Position numbers and translations under genes: made by a program
Notes under the pieces: model-generated
The model's input: the letters and a program-made list of their open reading frames with translations, nothing else
Database searches by the model: none
Told to the model about the DNA's origin: nothing
Source of the DNA: Erythrobacter dokdonensis DSW-74
Lineage (GTDB): Bacteria; Pseudomonadota; Alphaproteobacteria; Sphingomonadales; Sphingomonadaceae
DNA length: 64,000 bases
NCBI RefSeq assembly: GCF_001677335.1
Contig: NZ_LZYB01000002.1
Location: 62,001 to 126,000, forward strand
Direction: 5' to 3'
In this document: piece after piece, positions 52,900-61,834 of the stretch
How the letters are laid out: each line of letters starts with the position of its first letter
How positions within the stretch are numbered: the first letter of the stretch is position 1

Positions 52900-54128
52900 G
52901 ACTGGCTGCGGGAGAGGGCCTCGCCCAAGGCTTCGGCGCAGGCAAAGCCGCTCGCCCAAGCCCACTGGAAGTTGTAGCCGCCGAGCCAGCCGGTGACATC
53001 CACCGCTTCGCCGATGGCATAGAGGCCGGGCACTTTGACGGCCTCCATCGTGCGGCTCGAGAGTTCCGCCGTGGCGATGCCGCCGGCGGTTACTTCGGCC
53101 TTGGCATAGCCCTCGGTACCGGTGGGGGCGAAGCGCCAGTCGGCGAGCCTGGCCTGTGCGGCGCGCAGCTCCTTGTCGGAGCAGTTGCCGAGTTCCTGTT
53201 CGAGACCTGATCCCTTTGATGCGAGCCGGTCGGCCAGCGCATCGGCGAGGCGATCGGGCAGGCGCTCCCTCAAGAGGGTGCGCAGATGTGTGCGGGGACG
53301 GTCGCGCTTGGCCTCCAGCAGCCAGTCGCTCGCCGCATCGGGCAGGAAGGTGATCCCGACCGGCTCGCCATGCCGCCAATAGGACGAGATTTGAAGGATG
53401 GCGGGGCCGGACAGCCCCTTGTGGGTGAACAGCGCCGCCTCGACGAATTCCGCTTTTTGCTTGCCTTCTCCAGCCCGCGCCAGCACCGGCGCGGCGACGC
53501 CGGAGAGTTCGCGGAAAAGCACGTCCTCTCCCCCCAGCGTAAGCGGCACCAGGGCAGGTCGCGGCTCGACTACCTTGAGCCCGAATTGCCGTGCGAGCCG
53601 ATAGGCGAAATCGCTCGCACCCATCTTGGGTATCGAAGGCCCGCCGGTGGCGATCACCAGCGCGGGGGCCTGCCACTGGCGACCATCGGCTGCGGTGACG
53701 GTGAACCGGCCGTCCGCGCCCCGCGCCACTTCGGCGATCTCCACGCCGCAGGTGAGTGTCACACAATCGGGCGGACACTCGTCCAGCAGCATCGCCACGA
53801 TCTGCTTGGCCGATCCGTCGCAGAACAGCTGGCCCAGCGTCTTTTCGTGCCAGGCGATGCCGTGCTTTTCGACCAGCGCGATAAAGTCGGTCGGGCTGTA
53901 TCGCGCCAGCGCGCTCTTGGCGAAATGCGGGTTGGCCGATAGGTAATTGGCCGGCCCCGCGCCGAGGTTGGTGAAGTTGCAGCGCCCGCCGCCGGAAATC
54001 AGGATCTTCTTGCCCGGCGCCTCGGCTTTCTCAAGCAGCGCCACACGCAGCCCGCGCTGCCCGGCCTGACCGGCGGCGAAAAGCCCGGCTGCGCCTGCGC
54101 CAAGGATGATGACATCTGTTCCGGTCAT
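52896..54128 (-). CDS. NAD(P)/FAD-dependent oxidoreductase, HI0933/YhiN-like
   Basis: A 410-residue flavoprotein of the HI0933-like family. The FAD-binding Rossmann motif is VIILGAGAAGLFAAGQAGQRG, followed by KILISGGGRCNFTN, a strong family signature, then VIATGGPSIPKMGASDF and the C-terminal GLYAIGEAVDVTGWLGGYNFQWAWASGF. Physiological substrate unknown. It stands alone, convergent with the large TonB receptor, sharing CTAG at the stops. Confidence 0.92.
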   Translation of the reverse strand: MTGTDVIILGAGAAGLFAAGQAGQRGLRVALLEKAEAPGKKILISGGGRCNFTNLGAGPANYLSANPHFAKSALARYSPTDFIALVEKHGIAWHEKTLGQLFCDGSAKQIVAMLLDECPPDCVTLTCGVEIAEVARGADGRFTVTAADGRQWQAPALVIATGGPSIPKMGASDFAYRLARQFGLKVVEPRPALVPLTLGGEDVLFRELSGVAAPVLARAGEGKQKAEFVEAALFTHKGLSGPAILQISSYWRHGEPVGITFLPDAASDWLLEAKRDRPRTHLRTLLRERLPDRLADALADRLASKGSGLEQELGNCSDKELRAAQARLADWRFAPTGTEGYAKAEVTAGGIATAELSSRTMEAVKVPGLYAIGEAVDVTGWLGGYNFQWAWASGFACAEALGEALSRSQS

Positions 54129-54151
54129 GAGACCAAGCCCTCTAGCGGCAT

Positions 54152-55435
54152 CTAACCCGCCTGTGCAGCCTCAACCGCCCGCCGCCGCCCGGCGAAATAT
54201 AGCCCCGTTCCGACCATCAGCAGAACGCCGAAAACCTCATAAGCCTCGACCTTGGCGTGACTGGCGACCCACAGAGTGGATGCTGCAGCGAGCAGTGCAG
54301 CCGGTAGGTGCCACCATGGTGGGGGCACCGTATCGCGGCGTTGCAGTACCGGCAGCGCCAGCGCGGCGAGCAGATACATCACCAGCCGCGATAGTGTGCT
54401 GGCCACCGCCAATGTCGCGAAACCGGCCCACAGGCTGAACAGCACAGCGATCCCGCCATAGAACAGGATCGAGACATCGGGTGTCTGAAACCGCTGCGAG
54501 ACATGCGCGAAGATCCCCGGCAGCAGGCCCTGTTCCGCCATGCCGAAGGTCAGGCGCGGGGTTACGATGCCGCCGCTCAGTGTGTTGGCGCAGATCGAAA
54601 CCGCTGCCGCAAGCGCAATCACCACCGCTCCGGTTGGGCCGATCAGCGATTCCGCTGCGGCCGACAGCGCGCTTCCGGTGCCTGATACCTCTGGCGCGAT
54701 CGCCAGATAGGCCCAGATCACCAGCATATAGAACACCGCCACCGCGCCCAGCGTGGTCAACAACGCCAACGGCAGGTTGCGCCTGGGATTGCGCATTTCG
54801 CCGGCGGCAAAGGTCGCATTCTCGAATGCCATATAGGCATAGAAGGTCAGCAACACGACGCTTTCGAACTCGCTGAACCGCGGCAGGGTAAAGCCCACCG
54901 CCGGATCGCGCGTGGCGAGCCCGAAAATGATCAGCGCGACCAGTGGCACGAGTTTCACCACCGTCATCATGCCCAGCGTCCCCACGGACGTCCGCATTCC
55001 CAACAGATTGACGATGGTGGTCAGCACGATGAAACCGATCACCGCGCTCGCCTTGATAACCGGGTCTTCAAGCACCGGCACCAGCACTGCCAGATAGGCG
55101 ATGGCCACTTGCGTATTCGCGGCCACCGCTACCACGCCCGAGGCATAGCGCGACCAGCCGGCCTGAAACCCGAGAAACGGGCCGAAGGCGGCCGTGGCAT
55201 AAAGCACCGGCCCCCCGTGACTATCGAACCGCGCGGCAAGCGCGGAGAAGACGAACACCAGCGGCAGCACCAGCAGCGCCCCGAAAAGCATCATCCATGG
55301 CGCGAAACTGCCCACCGCCGCGACCATGATCGCAGGCAGCGCAAATATCCCTGCGCCTATCATCCCGTTGACCGGGAACAGTGCTGCCCCCCAGAATCCC
55401 ACGGTCCGCGGCAGGATCGCCGATTGTGTCATCAT
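54152..55435 (-). CDS. APC superfamily amino acid permease
   Basis: A 427-residue membrane protein with 12 predicted helices. GFWGAALFPVNGMIGAGIFALP is the first-helix GAG motif that binds the substrate backbone, and FENATFAAGEMRNPRRNLPLAL is the helix 6 region typical of APC amino acid/polyamine transporters. The start is the ATG at 55435 (or 55432), with GGGGGA upstream; longer in-frame starts lack support. The transported compound is unknown. It lies between YhiN-like and the divergent uvrC. Confidence 0.9.
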   Translation of the reverse strand: MMTQSAILPRTVGFWGAALFPVNGMIGAGIFALPAIMVAAVGSFAPWMMLFGALLVLPLVFVFSALAARFDSHGGPVLYATAAFGPFLGFQAGWSRYASGVVAVAANTQVAIAYLAVLVPVLEDPVIKASAVIGFIVLTTIVNLLGMRTSVGTLGMMTVVKLVPLVALIIFGLATRDPAVGFTLPRFSEFESVVLLTFYAYMAFENATFAAGEMRNPRRNLPLALLTTLGAVAVFYMLVIWAYLAIAPEVSGTGSALSAAAESLIGPTGAVVIALAAAVSICANTLSGGIVTPRLTFGMAEQGLLPGIFAHVSQRFQTPDVSILFYGGIAVLFSLWAGFATLAVASTLSRLVMYLLAALALPVLQRRDTVPPPWWHLPAALLAAASTLWVASHAKVEAYEVFGVLLMVGTGLYFAGRRRAVEAAQAG

Positions 55436-55526
55436 GCTTGTCCCCCGCTGCAAGCTGCCATCGTGGACTGTGCAAGGGCGCAGCACAAGCTTTGCCAAAT
55501 TCCCCCGCCTTACCTATCTGACCCCC

Positions 55527-57488
55527 ATGGCCCGAACTCCTGCCGGCACACCCCATGATCCGCGAGGGGGCGATCGCTTCAACGAGGAGCGCGCCGCCTA
55601 TACGGTCGCCTCGGCGCAGCCTGACCTCGAAGGCGGGGTGCGGGCGATCCGCGAGACTGTGAAGGTGCTGAAGCCTGTCCCCGGTGTCTACCGCATGCTC
55701 GATGCGCGGGGCGAGGTGCTTTATGTCGGCAAGGCGCGCAGCCTCAAGGCGCGGGTGGCAAACTACACCCAGATCGCCCAGCTGTCGGGCCGCTTGCAGC
55801 GCATGGTCAGCCAGACCCGCAGCATGGAGATCATCACCACCAATTCCGAGGCCGAGGCGCTGCTGCTCGAAGCGCAGCTCATCAAGCGCTTCCGCCCGCC
55901 GTTCAACGTGCTGCTGCGTGACGACAAGAGCTTCCCCTTCATCCTGCTGCGCGCCGATCACGCCTACCCACGCATCCAGAAGCACCGCGGCGCGCGGCGG
56001 GCCAAGGGCAATTATTACGGGCCGTTCGCGAGCGCGTGGAGCGTCAACACCACGCTCAACGCGCTGCAGAAACTGTTCCTGCTTCGGAGCTGCACCGACA
56101 GCTTCTTCAACAACCGCGACAGGCCTTGCCTGCTCTACCAGATCAAACGCTGCTCGGCGCCCTGCGTGGGGCGGATCGACGAGGCGGGCTATGATGCGCT
56201 GGTTCGGCAGGCGAAGGACTTCCTCTCGGGCAAGTCGGGCGCAGTGCAGGCTGACCTCGAACGGCAGATGGCCGAGGCTGCCGAGAACCTCGATTTCGAG
56301 ACCGCGGCGATGCTGCGCGACCGGCTGCGCGCGGCGACCTTCATTCAGGGCTCGCAGGCGATCAATGCGCAGGGGCTCGGCGATGCCGATGTCTTCGCGC
56401 TGGCGGCGAAGAACGGGCAGATGAGCGTCCAGTCCTTCTTCATCCGCGGCGGGCAGAACTGGGGCCACCGCGCGCTGTTCCCGCGTCACACGGCCGACGT
56501 GGACGAGGCGCAGGTGCTCGCCGACGTGATGCTGCAATTCTACGAGGAAGTGCCGCCGCCGCCGACCATTCTGGTGGACCGCGAGCTGCCCGAGGCCGCG
56601 CTGATCGAAGCGGCTTTGTCCGAACTGGCGGGCCGCAAGGTGCGGCTCTCCGTCCCCGAACGCGGTGACAGGCGCAAGCTGATGGCACAGGCGCAGAGGA
56701 ATGCTGTCGAAGCGCTGGAGCGGCGGCTGGCCGAAACCGGCACCAAGGCGAAGCTCAACCGCGAGCTGGCGGCGTTTCTGGAACTCGACGCCCCGCCGCA
56801 GCGGATCGAGATCTATGACAACAGCCATATCCAGGGCGCCAAGGCGGTGGGCGCGATGGTGGTCGCCGGAACGGAGGGGTTCGAGAAGGGCCAGTATCGC
56901 AAGTTCAACATTCGCGAGGCGCAATCGAATGACGACTTCGCGATGATGCGCGAGGTGATGGCGCGGCGGTTCCGCAACTTCGCGGAAGGCGAGGAGAACC
57001 CCGAGGCCAAGCCCGGCGGCCACGAAACCGTCCTCCCCGACCTGATCCTGATCGATGGCGGCAAGGGGCAGCTTTCCAGCGTCATGGCGGTGCTGGAGGA
57101 GATCGGCATAGCCGACGATGTGGCGGTGATCGGCATCGCCAAGGGGCCGCACCACGGGCGCGAGGGGCGCGAAGTGTTCCATTTCCCCGACGGGCGCGAG
57201 AAGCTGCTGCCGGTGAACTCGCCGCTCTTGTTCCACCTGCAGAACCTGCGCGACGAGGTGCACCGCTATGTCATCGGCGCGCACCGGGCGAAGCGGTCCA
57301 AGGCGATCACCGCCAGCCCGCTCGACGAGATCCCCGGCGTCGGCCCGGCACGCAAGCGCGCACTGTTGCTGCATTTCGGCACGGCGTCCAAGGTGCGCGC
57401 GGCGGCGCTGGAAGACCTGCAACGCGCCCCCGGCGTCAGCGCGGCGGTGGCGCGCAAGGTCTATGATTTCTATCACGCGGGCGGCTAG
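55527..57488 (+). CDS. uvrC: excinuclease ABC subunit C
   Basis: A 653-residue nucleotide excision repair endonuclease. The GIY-YIG domain includes VPGVYRMLDARGEVLYVGKARSLKARV; the cysteine-bearing region and the UVR motif (DLERQMAEAAENLDFETAAMLRDRL) follow; the RNase H-like nuclease is near IEIYDNSHIQGAKAVGAMVV and LPDLILIDGGKGQL; helix-hairpin-helix motifs close the C-terminus (IPGVGPARKRALLLHFG). I start it at the ATG at 55527. The frame upstream is antisense to the permease gene. The gene is divergent from the permease. Confidence 0.95.
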   Translation: MARTPAGTPHDPRGGDRFNEERAAYTVASAQPDLEGGVRAIRETVKVLKPVPGVYRMLDARGEVLYVGKARSLKARVANYTQIAQLSGRLQRMVSQTRSMEIITTNSEAEALLLEAQLIKRFRPPFNVLLRDDKSFPFILLRADHAYPRIQKHRGARRAKGNYYGPFASAWSVNTTLNALQKLFLLRSCTDSFFNNRDRPCLLYQIKRCSAPCVGRIDEAGYDALVRQAKDFLSGKSGAVQADLERQMAEAAENLDFETAAMLRDRLRAATFIQGSQAINAQGLGDADVFALAAKNGQMSVQSFFIRGGQNWGHRALFPRHTADVDEAQVLADVMLQFYEEVPPPPTILVDRELPEAALIEAALSELAGRKVRLSVPERGDRRKLMAQAQRNAVEALERRLAETGTKAKLNRELAAFLELDAPPQRIEIYDNSHIQGAKAVGAMVVAGTEGFEKGQYRKFNIREAQSNDDFAMMREVMARRFRNFAEGEENPEAKPGGHETVLPDLILIDGGKGQLSSVMAVLEEIGIADDVAVIGIAKGPHHGREGREVFHFPDGREKLLPVNSPLLFHLQNLRDEVHRYVIGAHRAKRSKAITASPLDEIPGVGPARKRALLLHFGTASKVRAAALEDLQRAPGVSAAVARKVYDFYHAGG

Positions 57489-57497
57489 GACAGGCGC

Positions 57498-58181
57498 ATG
57501 ATCCTGCCCGATGCCACCATCACCGTCGAACGCCTCGGTCGCGAGGGCGAGCCGCTGGTGATCATCGATAATTTCACCGGCCAGCCCGAGCGCCTTCGCC
57601 AGATGGGGATGGCGGCGCAGTACCATCCCGCAGGGGTGGATTATCCCGGCCTGCGGGCGCTGGCCGATCCTTCCTACCTCGACCTGCGGCGCGAGCTGAT
57701 GATGCAGGTCATGTCGCGGGTGTTCGGCCTGACGCGCGGGGTGCATTGCGAGATCGCCGCCTTCTCGCTGGTGACGCTGCCACCCGAACAGCTGAGTGTC
57801 CGCCAGCGCATCCCGCATCATGATCATTCGGATGCGGGGCGGGTCGCGATCATGCACTATCTTGGCGGGCCTGAGACGGGCGGCACGGCCTTCTACCGTC
57901 ACCGTCGCACCGGGTTCGAGGCGATTACCCCGGCGCGCGAATCCGCCTTTGCAGCCGCGCTGGCCGAGGACGAGCGCGAATTCGGGCCGCCGCCGCCGGG
58001 CTATCCGATGGGTGACAGTGCCGCCTACGAACAGATCGGGGCGGTCGAGGCGCGTCCTGATCGCATGGCGCTGTATCGTGGGCGCCAGCTCCATTCGGGG
58101 ATCATTCCAGATCCTGCCGCGCTATCGGAGGATCCCGGCTCCGGGCGCCTCACCGTGAACATGTTCCTTTACGGAAGCTGA
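57498..58181 (+). CDS. DUF6445 family protein (2OG/Fe oxygenase-like fold)
   Basis: A 227-residue protein resembling DUF6445. A possible metal site is formed by His residues in RIPHHDHSDAGRVAIMHYL and the late His in YRGRQLHSGI, similar to the His-x-Asp...His triad of 2-oxoglutarate dioxygenases, but the 2OG-binding arginine cannot be placed with confidence. Members occur beside TonB receptors and tryptophan halogenase-like genes in related bacteria. Starts 9 bases after uvrC. No activity is known. Confidence 0.8.
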   Translation: MILPDATITVERLGREGEPLVIIDNFTGQPERLRQMGMAAQYHPAGVDYPGLRALADPSYLDLRRELMMQVMSRVFGLTRGVHCEIAAFSLVTLPPEQLSVRQRIPHHDHSDAGRVAIMHYLGGPETGGTAFYRHRRTGFEAITPARESAFAAALAEDEREFGPPPPGYPMGDSAAYEQIGAVEARPDRMALYRGRQLHSGIIPDPAALSEDPGSGRLTVNMFLYGS

Positions 58182-58217
58182 GGGGCCGGACCGGCAAGGC
58201 CCAGCCCCTCGCTCGGG

Positions 58218-59099
58218 TCACTGTTCGTCAAGCGCCTTGCTCACCAGCACGTTGACCGAGACGCGGCGGTTCTGGGCGCGGCCGGCGGCGGTGGTATTGT
58301 CGGCCGCAGGATCGGCGGTCGCCATTCCGGTCGGGGTCAGCATCCGGTAGGGCTTCCACTTGCACACCTGCTGGAGGTGATTGACCACGGCGGCAGCGCG
58401 CTTTTCACTCAATGCCTGGTTCACCTCCTGCGAGCCGGTCGAATCCGTATAGCCGAGCACCAGCATAAGCGAATTCTCGTTGGCTTCGGCCTGCCGCGAC
58501 GCCGCGCACAGTTCGGCCTTCGCGCCGGGCGAGATCACCGACTTGCCAGTGTCGAAATAGACATTGGTGGTGCTCTTGAGATTGTACTTGTCGATATCGC
58601 CGAGCCGCCCGCGCAGGGCCTCGGTGGCGGCGGCATTCTGCTCGATCGCCGCGCCCTGCTCGGCGAATTTCTGGGCGGTGCCGCCACGGATCATGGCGGC
58701 AATCACGCGGTCATCGCTGGTGAAGCGCACCTCGCTCGCGACAAGCCCGTCGCCGTAATACCGCGTGCGCACCCGAACCGGCAGGCCGTTGATCAGCGCG
58801 CTCTGGTCGAAGGTCTTGTTGCCGATCCCGAGAAATCCCCCACGAGTGCGGATTTCCGTATCGGGATGGAGCGTCAGGATGGTGCTGGTGCCGTCGTCCG
58901 AGGTTACCTGCAGCCGTTGGCCCTGGCGCGCGGAAATAATGCCGTCGATGCGCGGACCTTCGTTCATCTCGGTCATCGGCGGAAGATTGCCATAGACCGT
59001 CGTCAGCACCTCTCCCTCGGGCGTATCCTGAGCGGCAACTGGCAGGGCCAGCGCGGCAAACAGCACAAGGGCGAGCGGGGCGCGGGCGGGAATGGTCAT
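58218..59099 (-). CDS. OmpA family protein
   Basis: A 293-residue exported protein with a signal peptide (about 1-23). The middle region is a beta-rich domain of unknown type (GIISARQGQRLQVTSDDGTSTILTLHP). The C-terminus is an OmpA peptidoglycan-binding domain (NVYFDTGKSVISPGAKAELCAASRQ, LVLGYTDSTGSQEVNQALSEKRAAAVVNHL). It probably links to peptidoglycan and may be periplasmic, since no beta-barrel is visible. It has two Cys in the C-terminal domain. It is convergent with DUF6445. Confidence 0.88.
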   Translation of the reverse strand: MTIPARAPLALVLFAALALPVAAQDTPEGEVLTTVYGNLPPMTEMNEGPRIDGIISARQGQRLQVTSDDGTSTILTLHPDTEIRTRGGFLGIGNKTFDQSALINGLPVRVRTRYYGDGLVASEVRFTSDDRVIAAMIRGGTAQKFAEQGAAIEQNAAATEALRGRLGDIDKYNLKSTTNVYFDTGKSVISPGAKAELCAASRQAEANENSLMLVLGYTDSTGSQEVNQALSEKRAAAVVNHLQQVCKWKPYRMLTPTGMATADPAADNTTAAGRAQNRRVSVNVLVSKALDEQ

Positions 59100-59277
59100 T
59101 TTGTCATTGCTCCTCTGGTTCGGGCCGGCGATCCCGTGGGCGACCCTTGTTCACACTATGCGTGCCAAGCGGTGTTCATGACAACCTTGCTGACAGATGA
59201 ACAGAGGCCCTGCTGTTGCCGCATGAGGGGGCAATCGGACCATGGAGTGCGATGAGCCGAGGCTTTCGGCGGTTTTT

Positions 59278-60774
59278 TCAGGCCGGAACCATGCGGCTTG
59301 CGTGGAACGAAGCATCCTGGCGCAGCTGGTCGTGCTCGACCCAGACCGAATGGGTGCCGGAACAGATCTTGTGTGGCAGCGCGAGGCGGCAGATCGGGCC
59401 TTTCGTCACATCGCTCGCATCAAGGATCGCGCATTCGGACGTCCCGCTGTTTTCGTCGATCAGGAAGGTGACCAGATATCCGTCGTCTTCAGCCGTGCCA
59501 CCCTTTCGGGGTATCATCGGGCTTTCGCTGGCATAGACGCCTTCCGGCAGGCGATAGACCTGCTCCTCGCCCGTGTCGGTATCGTGCCGGACATAGCCGT
59601 TGAACAGGAACCAGCCGGGCCGGGTGGTGGTCGACCAGACGTAGCGGCTCTTTCGCATGGCGAACCGCGGGTTGATCATCCCGAATTCGACAATGCGTGT
59701 CGACAGGCGTTCCTCGCGGGTTTCGCCGGTCTTGAGGTTGAAGCGCCAGCGGTGCAGGCGGCTCTGGAACGAGTGCTCGTCGACGTAGGCCATCATGTGG
59801 CTATAGCGGCCCATCTCCTCGAGTGGATCGGGCATGGGCCGGGCCTGATGATAGCCTTCGAGCACCACCTCGTCGCCTTCTTCCCACGCATTGGTCCAGT
59901 GCAGCACATAGGTCGGGTCGGCCTCGAACCAGCGGATATCCTGCGGCTGGCCGTAGCGCGGGATCAGGGCGAAGCGGGTGGGGACTCCTTCGTGCAGGCG
60001 CGCTGCATGGATGTTGCGGCCCAGCAGCTCCTCGTCCCAGAACAGCGGCATATCATTGAGGATCGACCAGTTTTTCGTGATCGCCATGTCGTGCGGCAGG
60101 CGCGGGCCGGGCAGCGGCACGGGAACATAGTGCACCAGCGCGCCGGTGCGGTCGACCACGCCGTAATGCATGAAAGGCGCGTACTTGGAATAGTTGAAGA
60201 ACATCAACTCTCCGCTGTCCTCGTCGACCTTGGGGTGGGCCGAGATCCCGTCCAGCGGCACCCAGGGCGCCTTGCCCCGGCTGGCGAGCGTGACGGGATC
60301 GAGCATCCAGGCCTCGCCGCATTGGTAGAGCGTTGCATAGGCAGTGCCGGCGTGGACGATAATGTCTGTCGAGCCGGTGTCCTTGAGCCCCCCGTGTGCA
60401 CCGAAGCCCGGGCGCAGCGAAGTGCCCCACGGGTCCATCAGTCCGCCCCACAGCGACTGGCCGGCGATCTGCTCCGCCTCGAAACAGTGCGTGCGCACGA
60501 AGCGGTTGCGATAGCTCGCCTTACCGCCTGAAATGTTGACCTGATGGATCATGGCATCGCCATCGAAAGGATGGTGGCGACCAAGCGGCTGGTGGACCTG
60601 GTTTTCGGTGTTGCGCAGGTAGATGCCGTCGATGTCGGACGGGATTGCTCCTTCGATCACTGCCAGTTCGGCGACGTCCACCTCCTCGTGGAGAGGGGTC
60701 CATGGCCCTGTCAGATAGGGATGGTTCGACGGCTCCAGTGTCGTCCTCACCGGCGGATGACGGGTAATCTGCAT
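59278..60774 (-). CDS. carotenoid oxygenase family protein
   Basis: A 498-residue protein of the RPE65/carotenoid cleavage oxygenase family, iron enzymes that split double bonds in carotenoids or stilbenes. The four iron-binding His are likely in ISAHPKV, LPHDMAI, YVLHWTNAW and GTHSVWV. The N-terminal YLRNTENQ and the RHHPFDGDAMIH block are typical. Substrate may be an apocarotenoid or a lignin-derived stilbene; sequence alone cannot decide. The start is the ATG at 60774 (RBS GAGAGGAA). It is divergent from the universal stress protein gene and shares its control region, including the FNR box. Confidence 0.9.
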   Translation of the reverse strand: MQITRHPPVRTTLEPSNHPYLTGPWTPLHEEVDVAELAVIEGAIPSDIDGIYLRNTENQVHQPLGRHHPFDGDAMIHQVNISGGKASYRNRFVRTHCFEAEQIAGQSLWGGLMDPWGTSLRPGFGAHGGLKDTGSTDIIVHAGTAYATLYQCGEAWMLDPVTLASRGKAPWVPLDGISAHPKVDEDSGELMFFNYSKYAPFMHYGVVDRTGALVHYVPVPLPGPRLPHDMAITKNWSILNDMPLFWDEELLGRNIHAARLHEGVPTRFALIPRYGQPQDIRWFEADPTYVLHWTNAWEEGDEVVLEGYHQARPMPDPLEEMGRYSHMMAYVDEHSFQSRLHRWRFNLKTGETREERLSTRIVEFGMINPRFAMRKSRYVWSTTTRPGWFLFNGYVRHDTDTGEEQVYRLPEGVYASESPMIPRKGGTAEDDGYLVTFLIDENSGTSECAILDASDVTKGPICRLALPHKICSGTHSVWVEHDQLRQDASFHASRMVPA

Positions 60775-60842
60775 GGGTTCCTCTCCCTTTGTGTCAAAGA
60801 TGAACCCGGGGAGAGCGCTGCGCAAGTCGCTCCGAGGCAAAT

Positions 60843-60856
60843 TTGATTCCGATCAA
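60843..60856. promoter_or_regulatory. FNR/FixK-type binding box
   Basis: TTGATTCCGATCAA is a perfect TTGAT-N4-ATCAA box, recognised by FNR/FixK-type regulators. Its centre is 60 bases upstream of the universal stress protein ATG and 76 bases before the divergent carotenoid oxygenase start. It suggests control by oxygen limitation. Confidence 0.75.
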
Positions 60857-60909
60857 GGCGGTCAGCAAAATGGCCGTGCATTCTGCTATGCATCAGTGGG
60901 AGACACGCC

Positions 60910-61725
60910 ATGAAATCCATTCTGCTTCACATCGATCACGATCCTGCCATGGACGCGCGGCTTCAGGTGGCGCTCGACATTGCGCGGGCCACCAACGGCC
61001 ACATCACCTGCCTGCAGGCGATCAGCTACGAGGTGTTTGCGCCCGGTGATTTCTACGGCTCCGCGATTGCAGCGGCGATGCCGGTGATAAAGGACAACGC
61101 GGAGAAGCTGCGGGCGCAGATCGAGACCGAACTCGCCAACGAAGGCGTCGCGTGGGACTGGCGTTTTCTTTACGGCATTGCCCAGCACCGGTTGATCGAA
61201 CATTCGCCGCTGGCCGATCTGGTGATCGTCGGCCCATCGGATACGGGCGATGCGGGACGGGGTCCCTCGGCGTTGGTCGGCGATCTCGTGCTCAAGGCGC
61301 CGGTGCCGGTACTGGTGGTGCCCCAGGAGACAAAAAGCCTCGATGTGACCGCACCGGTGACGGTAGCGTGGAACGGCTCGGCCGAAGCGGCCCATGCGTT
61401 ACGCGCAGCGGTGCCGCTGCTCGCGGCGGCCAGCAAGGTCCATCTTGTCAGCGTGGCCGAGGAAAGCGGCAAACGGCGCTTCGATTTCCCCGCTCTGGAG
61501 GGCGCGCAATATCTCAGCCGCCACGGGATCGAATGCGAGGTGGTCGAGGTTCCGCGCGGTGAGGCGAACATTGCCGACACATTGTTTTCGGCGGCCCAGT
61601 TGCGCGGTTCCGGGATGCTGGTCATGGGCGCCTATGGACACTCGCGGCTGGCCGAAATGCTGCTCGGCGGCGTCACCCGCCGGATGCTGACGGAGCCGCA
61701 GCTGCCGATATTGCTGGCGCATTGA
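60910..61725 (+). CDS. universal stress protein, two UspA domains
   Basis: A 271-residue cytoplasmic protein with two tandem UspA domains (about 1-135 and 148-271). Nucleotide-binding-type loops are visible as LVIVGPSDTGDAG and LVMGAYGHSRLAEMLLGG, the second being closer to the classic G-x2-G-x9-G form. Usp proteins help survival in starvation, hypoxia and other stress. A perfect FNR/FixK box precedes the gene, which suggests induction at low oxygen. Confidence 0.92.
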   Translation: MKSILLHIDHDPAMDARLQVALDIARATNGHITCLQAISYEVFAPGDFYGSAIAAAMPVIKDNAEKLRAQIETELANEGVAWDWRFLYGIAQHRLIEHSPLADLVIVGPSDTGDAGRGPSALVGDLVLKAPVPVLVVPQETKSLDVTAPVTVAWNGSAEAAHALRAAVPLLAAASKVHLVSVAEESGKRRFDFPALEGAQYLSRHGIECEVVEVPRGEANIADTLFSAAQLRGSGMLVMGAYGHSRLAEMLLGGVTRRMLTEPQLPILLAH

Positions 61726-61834
61726 TTTGTCCGCACGCCTTCCGGCGTTCGAAATCCTTGCTCACGCGGCCTGCGGGCCTGTCCGCTGCAGGGGGGCGGT
61801 CGCCCTCGCGGCTGCTGTGCCGCCGCGGCGCTCC

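Noticed and set aside
55221..58094. A 957-codon open frame antisense to uvrC and DUF6445
   Set aside because: It covers genes with clear family motifs on the other strand and itself shows none; it is a shadow frame.
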